Shown here: positions 7,885-12,550 of the stretch, piece by piece
Layout: each line of letters starts with the position of its first letter
Position numbering within the stretch: the first letter of the stretch is position 1
Source: Verrucomicrobiales bacterium
Lineage (GTDB): Bacteria; Verrucomicrobiota; Verrucomicrobiia; Verrucomicrobiales; Akkermansiaceae
Assembly: GCA_003527555.1 (NCBI GenBank)
Contig: DPWT01000268.1
Coordinates: 1-12,550, forward strand
Reading direction: 5' to 3'
DNA length: 12,550 nt
Translations under genes and position numbers: made by a program
Notes under the pieces: generated by a model
What the model saw: only the letters and a program-made list of their open reading frames with translations
The model's database searches: none
Told to the model about the DNA's origin: nothing

Positions 7885-9135
7885 ATGAAAATTCTCGTAG
7901 TAGGCAAAGGAGGGCGTGAACACGCATTAATCACAGCATTAGACGAATCGCCAGTGGAGTCAGATATCTATTGTTTCCCAGGCAGTGATGCTATTTCAAC
8001 CCTAGCGCAGAGCGTTGAAGTAGATGGTTTGCATAGTCTGATCGACTGGATGAGCCTGAACAAAATTGATCTCTGTGTAGCTGGTGAAGAAAGTTATCTG
8101 GTGAAGGACGAGGGGTTGGCTAATCTCTGCGAACGGGCAGGTATTCCATGTTGGGGGCCACACAAACAGTCGGCACAACTTGAGGCGAGCAAGGAATTTG
8201 CTAAGGAGTTCATGTTCAAGCACGATATTCCAACTGGTGCAGCAACAGGATGTGCTGACATTGATGAAGCACGAGCTGCGATCAACGGTATATACCCGAC
8301 GGTGTTGAAGTTCGATGGGCTAGCCGCCGGCAAGGGTGTGGCTGTTTGTGAGGATGAGGCAAGTGCCGAGGAATTTCTAAACGAGGTGCTTGTTGAGCGT
8401 AAATTTGGAGAAGGACGTCTTCTCGTAGAGGAGTGCCTAACAGGTCCTGAGGTATCTATTTTTGCAGCTGTTTGTGATGAGCAGTACTTGGTCTTTACTC
8501 CGGCGCGCGACTACAAACGTATCGGAGATAATGATGAGGGGCCAAACACTGGTGGTATGGGGGCGGTGGCGAGTCGACAGTTAATCGATACCGATACGCT
8601 TGCCTTGATTGAAAAAACTATTGTGCAACCTACGGTAGACGGGCTTATCAAAGATGGGTTGCCATACCGTGGTTATCTTTACTTTGGATTGATGATGACG
8701 CCTGAGGGCCCGAAAATCATTGAGTATAATTGTCGATTTGGAGATCCTGAATGTCAGGCAGTCATGCCGCTGGTGAACGGTGACATTGCATCGTTCTGTC
8801 TCGCAGCTGCAAAAGGTGAAATGAAGTCTGATTATCTCAGTTTTGATGAAGGATGGAGCGTCTGTCTAATTCTTGCCAGTGCTGGATACCCTGCGACCTC
8901 ACACAATGGTGATGTCATTTCAGGGCTCGATGATTTGTCTAATGCTCGTGTCTACCACGCAGGAACCCGCCTCAATGATAGTGGAAACTGGGAAACAAAC
9001 GGCGGTCGTGTTCTTGCCGTTGTAGCAGGTGGTGAGGATCGACTTACAGCTGTGGATACTGCATATGAGGAGCTCAATAAAGTTAGCTTTGATGGAGCCC
9101 AGAAACGCACCGACATAGGACGAATGCATTTTTAG
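7885..9135 (+). CDS. purD: Phosphoribosylamine-glycine ligase (GAR synthetase)
   Basis: PurD joins 5-phosphoribosylamine and glycine using ATP, step two of de novo purine synthesis, in the cytosol. From the ATG at 7885 the protein is 416 residues, normal for the family. It begins MKILVVGKGGREHAL, the canonical PurD N-terminus. The ATP-grasp domain follows with VLKFDGLAAGKGVAV, LVEECLTGPEVSIF, GPNTGGMGA and EYNCRFGDPECQAVMPL. The C-terminal domain ends GGRVLAVVAGG and TDIGRMHF, as expected. The frame is open upstream to a TTG at 7849, but the 12 extra residues overlap a hairpin and precede the conserved start, so I chose 7885. There is no Shine-Dalgarno. It is transcribed divergently from the PpiD-like gene and converges on ftsY with a 6-bp gap; no other purine gene is adjacent. 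Confidence 0.97.
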   Translation: MKILVVGKGGREHALITALDESPVESDIYCFPGSDAISTLAQSVEVDGLHSLIDWMSLNKIDLCVAGEESYLVKDEGLANLCERAGIPCWGPHKQSAQLEASKEFAKEFMFKHDIPTGAATGCADIDEARAAINGIYPTVLKFDGLAAGKGVAVCEDEASAEEFLNEVLVERKFGEGRLLVEECLTGPEVSIFAAVCDEQYLVFTPARDYKRIGDNDEGPNTGGMGAVASRQLIDTDTLALIEKTIVQPTVDGLIKDGLPYRGYLYFGLMMTPEGPKIIEYNCRFGDPECQAVMPLVNGDIASFCLAAAKGEMKSDYLSFDEGWSVCLILASAGYPATSHNGDVISGLDDLSNARVYHAGTRLNDSGNWETNGGRVLAVVAGGEDRLTAVDTAYEELNKVSFDGAQKRTDIGRMHF

Positions 9136-9152
9136 TATAGCCTAAAAAATGC
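9126..9152. terminator. Shared convergent stem-loop between purD and ftsY
   Basis: GCATTTTTAG (9126-9135) pairs with CTAAAAAATGC (9142-9152, one extra A) across the loop TATAGC. The stop codon of purD (9133-9135) and of ftsY (9142-9144 on the minus strand) both lie in the stem. The symmetry gives each strand an A-run and a T-run, as in bidirectional terminators, but the stem is AT-rich and has no separate U-tract, so termination strength is uncertain. Confidence 0.5.
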
Positions 9153-9993
9153 CTTCTATAAATTCCTCCTTATCGAATCTCTTGAACTGCTCGGGCTCTT
9201 CGCCCAGGCCAATAAAGTGAGTTGGGATGTTTAGCTCTTGTTGAATTACAACCGACACGCCGCCTTTTCCTGAGCCATCCATTTTAGTAACGATCAATCC
9301 GTCTAATTTGAGTGCTTTGTTGAATTCCTTGGCTTGTGCCACTGCATTGCTTCCGGTGGTGGCATCTACAACTAATAGCTTTACGTGTGGTGCTTTTGTA
9401 TCTTGCTTGCTGATAGTGCGTTCGATTTTTCCAAGTTCTTGCATTAAGTTATGCCGTGTGTGAATACGCCCTGCGGTGTCGCAAATAAGAAACTGTGTTC
9501 CGCTGTTGATTGCCTGCTGATGGGCGGTGTAGCAGACCGATGACGGGTCGGCATTATGTGCGCCCTTGACGACAGGGATATCTAGTCGATCACCCCAGGT
9601 GGTGAGCTGATCAACAGCTGCTGCACGAAAGGTATCGGCTGCTGCCAGCATCACAGAGAATCCATGATTTTTAAGTAGCATCGCTAATTTTGCCGATGAT
9701 GTTGTTTTGCCAGTTCCGTTCACGCCAACCACAAGAATAACAACAGGTTTTTTATTGGTATTGGGAGATAGCGTCGGAGAATCATCTATTAAAATAGTTG
9801 CTATGTGTTGTTTGCATACATCAACCACATCCTCTCCCGAGATTTTGCGACCCATGTTTTGCAGGTCATCAATGATGGCCATTGTCGTACGTGCACCTAG
9901 GTCAGCACCAATTAAATCAGCCTCGAGTTCATCCCAGTCGATCTCAGCTGTATTGGTAACTTTGTTGAGTAGTTTTTTGAAAAAACCTGCCAT
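9142..9993 (-). CDS. ftsY: Signal recognition particle receptor FtsY (short NG form)
   Basis: An SRP GTPase that docks ribosome-SRP complexes at the inner membrane for co-translational insertion. The N domain (about 1-75, starting MAGFFKKLLNKV) precedes a G domain with the P-loop GVNGTGKTT (90-98), the insertion-box motif ADTFRAAA (about 119-126), DTAGR (172-176), the TKMDG base-recognition motif (236-240) and the closing GLGEEPEQFKRFD loop (about 262-274). At 283 residues it lacks the long acidic A domain of E. coli FtsY; the amphipathic N-terminus probably provides membrane contact. FtsY rather than Ffh is supported by length, the DTAGRIH motif and the absence of an M domain. The start codon sits in the loop of a small hairpin and has no Shine-Dalgarno. 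The gene converges on purD. Confidence 0.96.
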   Translation of the reverse strand: MAGFFKKLLNKVTNTAEIDWDELEADLIGADLGARTTMAIIDDLQNMGRKISGEDVVDVCKQHIATILIDDSPTLSPNTNKKPVVILVVGVNGTGKTTSSAKLAMLLKNHGFSVMLAAADTFRAAAVDQLTTWGDRLDIPVVKGAHNADPSSVCYTAHQQAINSGTQFLICDTAGRIHTRHNLMQELGKIERTISKQDTKAPHVKLLVVDATTGSNAVAQAKEFNKALKLDGLIVTKMDGSGKGGVSVVIQQELNIPTHFIGLGEEPEQFKRFDKEEFIEGIF

Positions 9994-9999
9994 TGCAGG
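9986..9999 (-). promoter_or_regulatory. Hairpin placing the ftsY start codon in its loop
   Basis: On the mRNA strand CCTGC-AATG-GCAGG forms a perfect 5-bp stem whose four-base loop contains the ATG of ftsY. This could expose or limit the start codon for initiation, in the absence of a Shine-Dalgarno. The hairpin is short, so chance is possible. Confidence 0.3.
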
Positions 10000-10079
10000 G
10001 CGCGTTTAGTCGCCTACGGCATAATTCGCAAGACATTTGAGGTGGATCACTTTTTGAGAGGAAGGAGCAAGCATTTACC

Positions 10080-10223
10080 ATGAAATTGATGAATAACTGT
10101 CGGGGAAGATGGCCATTCAGAGAAAAAACAAAAAAAACCATACATAATTTGAACGGATATCGGTTCGTGTGGTCTATATATGATGAGTGTCGCGCACAGC
10201 AGCATTCACACACACACACATAA
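10080..10223 (+). CDS. Possible small ORF, 47 codons, unknown function
   Basis: I read ATG at 10080 to TAA at 10221-10223, encoding a basic 47-residue peptide that starts MKLMNNCRGRWPFREKTKKT and ends HSHTHT, the His/Thr tail being the CA repeat. GGAAGGAG lies 12 nt before the ATG, the only clear Shine-Dalgarno-like sequence before any start in the window, though the spacing is long. There is no signal peptide, membrane segment or family I recognise. A strong terminator lies about 80 bp downstream on the same strand. It could be a small protein, a leader peptide, or a chance ORF within a non-coding RNA or 5' region. There is no homology support. Confidence 0.22.
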   Translation: MKLMNNCRGRWPFREKTKKTIHNLNGYRFVWSIYDECRAQQHSHTHT

Positions 10224-10231
10224 ACACACAC
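10207..10231. repeat. CA dinucleotide microsatellite
   Basis: Seven CA units run from 10207 to 10220, then TAAA and a further short CACACAC run to 10231. Dinucleotide tracts of this length are uncommon in bacteria and can slip during replication. It lies at the 3' end of the possible small ORF, so slippage would change that ORF's end rather than a known gene. Confidence 0.8.
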
Positions 10232-10242
10232 TAAGGGTGAAC

Positions 10243-10262
10243 ACAACAGTTGCAATTGTTGT
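10243..10262. promoter_or_regulatory. 20-bp near-perfect palindrome
   Basis: ACAACAGTTGCAATTGTTGT is symmetric except for one G/T position pair, which would be a G-U wobble in RNA. It lies between the CA repeat and the terminator. It could be an operator or part of an RNA fold; no function is known. Confidence 0.3.
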
Positions 10263-10305
10263 ATCTCTGCACATCAGCACATGATGAGTTGAATTGCCCA
10301 AAATG

Positions 10306-10339
10306 CTCCGGGATGCCTTTAGGCTCCCGGGGTTTTTTT
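10306..10339 (+). terminator. Strong intrinsic terminator on the plus strand
   Basis: CTCCGGGA and GCC pair with GGC and TCCCGGGG around a TTTA loop with one bulged T, about 11 pairs mostly GC, immediately followed by seven Ts (10333-10339). It is a textbook Rho-independent terminator for rightward transcription. Read leftward it is followed only by AGCATTTT, so it may weakly end the symporter mRNA as well. No recognised plus-strand gene precedes it. Confidence 0.8.
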
Positions 10340-10383
10340 GGCCCGTTGGTAGAGTGAATGATAGGATCTTTGAGCCGCTTCGG

Positions 10384-12195
10384 CTATTTTACCGATTGTT
10401 TCCATGTGGCAAAAATACCAGCAGCTGCAGCGGCGGCGGCAATAATGCAGCCGAAACCAACCGTGGTATTACCATACATTACCAAACCGGAACCAAGCAA
10501 CACTCCATAGACGAGCACGCATCCGAGGACTGTATTCAAGATGCCGATTGGAAGGTTGACCGCGTCATGCTGAGGTTTGATAGGATTACCAGCCTGTTCG
10601 GCCTCATTGATTATGGCTTTCCAGCCTGGGCCACCTGGGTTGGTGCGCTCGATGAAGCTGCGTAGCGTTGCCTTATCGGTAGGTTTTCCCACGTAGGCTG
10701 CGATGATCCACGCCACGGTGGTCACTCCGACGATAACCAGCATTTCTTGCCATAGCTCGAAGGTTCCCTTGGCAACGGCAAAGCGTAACAACATCGCGAC
10801 AACAAAGGAAACCACCATCGCAGTGACTTCGGCAGCTGCATTAATGCGCCACCAGAACCAGCGCAGAATGAAAATCAGCCCAGTGCCGGCACCGATCTGG
10901 GTGATGAGCACAAAGTTATCAAGGGCACTTTCCATCTGCAAAGCAAGCAAAGCAGTCAGACCCATCATCACTACAGTAGAGATGCGGGCGATCAGCACCA
11001 ATTGCTTTTCTGATGCATCCTTCTGAATGAAACGTTTCCAGAAATCATTCACTACATAGGAGGACCCCCAATTTAGATGGGTGGAAATCGTTGACATGTA
11101 GGCAGCCACGAGACTGGTCAGGACCAGTCCCAACCAACCCGCAGGTAAGAAGGTAAGCATCGCCGGATAGCCGCTGTCGTTCGCTACTTTTTCGGCGTGG
11201 GGGAATGCCTTCTGAATATCTGTGATTTCCGGAAAAACCACCATCGATGCGAGAGCTACGATGATCCATGGCCACGGACGGATCGCATAGTGAGCAACCT
11301 GGAAGAATAGTGTTGCACCGACAGCGTGCTTTTCGTTTTTGGCGGCGAGCATGCGTTGTGCGAGGTAGCCTCCGCCACCGGGCTCGGCACCTGGATACCA
11401 CACCGACCACCATTGCACTGCAAGGGGCATGACAAACAGCGCGATGACGGCATTTTTTGTGTCACTGTCGTCCCACTCAGCCGCACTCGGGAAAAGGGAC
11501 ATTTTTTCTTGCACCGCAGCATTTGCAAAAAGGCCGTCAAGCCCACCTACAGCAGGATGGCTCACCGCATAATAGGCAGCGGCGAAAGCTCCAATCATGG
11601 CGATGATGAACAGCAGGAAATCAGTCAAGATGACACCCTTGAAACCTCCCATTGATGAGAAAATTACTGTGACGACCATGGCAATGCACACAGACTCAAC
11701 AGGTCCCCAACCCAGCATCGTTTCACCGATCTTAATCGCCGCCAGCGAGACTGAAGCCATGATGATAATGTTGAACAGGACACCCAGATAAATGGCCCGG
11801 AACCCGCGCAAAAATGCTGCGGCCTTGCCACTGTAACGCAATTCATAAAACTCCACATCGGTGAGAACTTCAGACCTGCGCCACAGCTTTGCATAGATAA
11901 ACACTGTGAGCATACCGGTGAGAATAAATGCCCACCACATCCAGTTCGCCCACACACCATTCTCACGGACAAGGTTGGTTACGAAGTTAGGGGTGTCGGT
12001 GGAGAAGGTCGTGGCGACCATAGAAAACCCGAGAAGCCACCACGGCATGTGACGGCCTGACAGGAAAAATTCACCAGACGATTTTCCCGACTGCCGGGAA
12101 ACAGCAAAGCCAATGCCGAGAGCGACGACGAAGAATGTTATAAGGATAGCCCAATCAATTTTGGCCAGCTCCATGGCTGCAAGTGTAGATCCCAT
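10384..12195 (-). CDS. Sodium:solute symporter (SSS/SLC5 family)
   Basis: A 603-residue polytopic inner-membrane protein with roughly 13-15 hydrophobic segments from about residue 14 to the C-terminus. SSS-family features include FFLSGRHMPWWLLGFSMVAT (43-62), an unwound first-core-helix region near ATTFSTDTPN (61-70), YLAQRMLAAKNEKHA (277-291) and AAYMSTISTHLNW (364-376). By eye, S368 and T369 correspond to the paired Ser residues of the Na2 site in vSGLT. It couples Na+ entry to solute uptake; the substrate cannot be read from sequence (sugar, sialic acid, amino acid or carboxylate are all possible). The C-terminus is a poly-Ala helix ending TWKQSVK. Met8 is an alternative start; neither has a Shine-Dalgarno. 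Sampled lines of this gene are more GC-rich than most others in the window. The heme gene lies 78 bp upstream on the same strand. Confidence 0.93.
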   Translation of the reverse strand: MGSTLAAMELAKIDWAILITFFVVALGIGFAVSRQSGKSSGEFFLSGRHMPWWLLGFSMVATTFSTDTPNFVTNLVRENGVWANWMWWAFILTGMLTVFIYAKLWRRSEVLTDVEFYELRYSGKAAAFLRGFRAIYLGVLFNIIIMASVSLAAIKIGETMLGWGPVESVCIAMVVTVIFSSMGGFKGVILTDFLLFIIAMIGAFAAAYYAVSHPAVGGLDGLFANAAVQEKMSLFPSAAEWDDSDTKNAVIALFVMPLAVQWWSVWYPGAEPGGGGYLAQRMLAAKNEKHAVGATLFFQVAHYAIRPWPWIIVALASMVVFPEITDIQKAFPHAEKVANDSGYPAMLTFLPAGWLGLVLTSLVAAYMSTISTHLNWGSSYVVNDFWKRFIQKDASEKQLVLIARISTVVMMGLTALLALQMESALDNFVLITQIGAGTGLIFILRWFWWRINAAAEVTAMVVSFVVAMLLRFAVAKGTFELWQEMLVIVGVTTVAWIIAAYVGKPTDKATLRSFIERTNPGGPGWKAIINEAEQAGNPIKPQHDAVNLPIGILNTVLGCVLVYGVLLGSGLVMYGNTTVGFGCIIAAAAAAAGIFATWKQSVK

Positions 12196-12230
12196 AGGTA
12201 TATGTTGAATATTGTATGTGTGACCAATGA

Positions 12231-12259
12231 AAGCTAGGGAGGCGATGCCTTTGTGACAA
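12231..12259 (-). promoter_or_regulatory. Possible sigma70-type promoter for the symporter
   Basis: On the minus strand TTGTCA (12259-12254) and TAGCTT (12236-12231) are 17 bp apart, giving a predicted leader of about 30 nt before the ATG at 12195. The -35 is good and the -10 poor. TACAAT (12216-12211) is a better -10 but lacks a matching -35. The -35 overlaps a TTGT-G-ACAA palindrome (12251-12259). If real, the symporter need not depend on read-through from the heme gene. Confidence 0.28.
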
Positions 12260-12273
12260 TGTAAAATTTGGCG

Positions 12274-12550
12274 CTAGATGCCTTGCTGTTCGTTGGTGGA
12301 CAGTCGGGTGCCCAGCTCCAGTCCGTTAACGATACAGTCGCCCACGGAAATACCACCCCGATAGTTGCCGGCGAAGTGCAGGCCGGGATTGTTTTTCTCT
12401 ACTTCATCCATAGCATCGAGTGCATTTTGATAGTCTAGACCATACTGAGGGATTGCTTTCGGCCATATTGTTTTGTGACGAAAAGTTGGCTTACCGTTGA
12501 CGCCAAGCAAACGGTCAAGTTCGGCGAGAACAATTTCATCGGAATTCTCT
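12274..12550 (-). CDS. hemG: Protoporphyrinogen oxidase, FAD-dependent, C-terminal part
   Basis: The last 91 codons of a gene that enters from the right edge, with no start inside the window. The reading ENSDEIVLAELDRLLGVNGKPT is followed by RHKTIWPKAIPQYGLDY, and by NPGLHFAGNYRGGISVGDCI and NGLELG. This is the C-terminal FAD-contacting segment of HemY-type protoporphyrinogen/coproporphyrinogen III oxidases (named hemG or hemY depending on the scheme), which oxidise the porphyrinogen late in heme synthesis. A general flavin amine-oxidase relative is possible, but the WPKAIPQY and GNYRGG...DC pattern favours the heme enzyme. It ends in TAG, 78 bp upstream of the symporter. I see no intrinsic terminator after it. 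Confidence 0.88.
   Translation of the reverse strand, partial: ENSDEIVLAELDRLLGVNGKPTFRHKTIWPKAIPQYGLDYQNALDAMDEVEKNNPGLHFAGNYRGGISVGDCIVNGLELGTRLSTNEQQGI

Larger units (their letters stand above)
9994..10383. other. Intergenic region between ftsY and the symporter, plus-strand features
   Basis: About 390 bp with no recognised gene, lying between two minus-strand genes. It should hold the ftsY promoter on the minus strand. It also has plus-strand features: a Shine-Dalgarno-like GGAAGGAG (10060-10067), a 47-codon ORF, a possible promoter (TTGAAC 10149-10154, TCTATA 10173-10178, 18-bp spacing), a CA repeat, a 20-bp near-palindrome and an intrinsic terminator. An interrupted palindrome GAAC-G-GATATC-G-GTTC lies at 10151-10166, and ATGATGAGT is directly repeated at 10180-10188 and 10281-10289. 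A second small hairpin, AGCCG-CTT-CGGCT (10373-10385), overlaps the symporter stop codon. Confidence 0.6.

Noticed and set aside
10055..10080. SRP RNA domain IV, suggested by GGAAGGAGCAAG close to ftsY
   Set aside because: The flanks do not form the conserved symmetric and asymmetric loops or the closing stem of 4.5S RNA; the match is only to a purine-rich stretch better read as a Shine-Dalgarno.
10151..10170. tRNA T-arm, from GGTTCG
   Set aside because: No matching acceptor stem, anticodon arm or CCA-side pairing around it.
9944..10255. Minus-strand ORF with Val-Cys repeats (VCVYVCVC)
   Set aside because: It reads the CA tract in antisense and overlaps the start of ftsY out of frame; the composition is unlike a real protein.
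10140..10340. 6S RNA, from length and terminator
   Set aside because: I could not find a long closing stem or a central bubble pairing the two ends.
10703..11972. Several open frames antisense or out of frame within the symporter
   Set aside because: They have no family features and overlap a clear SSS-family gene; their openness follows from its codon bias.

Overview
The window looks like a piece of bacterial chromosome from a Gram-negative member of the Planctomycetes-Verrucomicrobia group, most likely Verrucomicrobia. This is inferred from recalled protein resemblances: a zinc-knuckle-less methionyl-tRNA synthetase, a PpiD/SurA-like membrane-anchored foldase opening MIENMRKYT, and a long SSS-family symporter. 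No rRNA, tRNA, CRISPR array, insertion sequence or phage gene is visible. It reads as core housekeeping and envelope sequence rather than a mobile island.

Layout, left to right. Two tandem minus-strand genes (2914 down past position 1) encode secreted HtrA/Deg-type proteins. The upstream one has an intact His-Asp-Ser triad. The downstream one has lost all three catalytic residues and continues beyond the left edge. A plus-strand family-9 glycosyltransferase (heptosyltransferase-like, 3026-4099) is divergent from them and meets metG tail to tail. A minus-strand pair, a PpiD-like periplasmic foldase followed after 15 bp by metG (7470-4120), forms a probable operon. A 414-bp divergent intergenic region holds palindromes and hairpins and precedes purD (7885-9135, plus). 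purD and ftsY (9993-9142, minus) converge so tightly that both stop codons lie inside one shared AT-rich stem-loop. Next comes about 390 bp without a recognised gene, holding a possible 47-codon ORF, a CA repeat, a 20-bp near-palindrome and a strong intrinsic terminator, all best read on the plus strand although both flanking genes lie on the minus strand. A minus-strand sodium:solute symporter (12195-10384) and the C-terminal end of protoporphyrinogen oxidase (from 12274 rightwards) close the window.

Several genes share an envelope theme: periplasmic proteolysis (active plus dead HtrA), periplasmic folding (a PpiD-like protein whose parvulin fold also appears catalytically dead), membrane-protein targeting (FtsY), LPS-type glycosylation, and solute import. 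purD, metG and the heme gene are unrelated housekeeping functions.

The most noteworthy observations are the active/pseudo-protease tandem, the orphan plus-strand transcription unit near 10060-10339, and unusual translation signals: seven of eight visible stop codons are TAG, and none of eight gene starts has a clear Shine-Dalgarno sequence. I see no convincing new defence or mobile system. The orphan unit is the best candidate for something undescribed.
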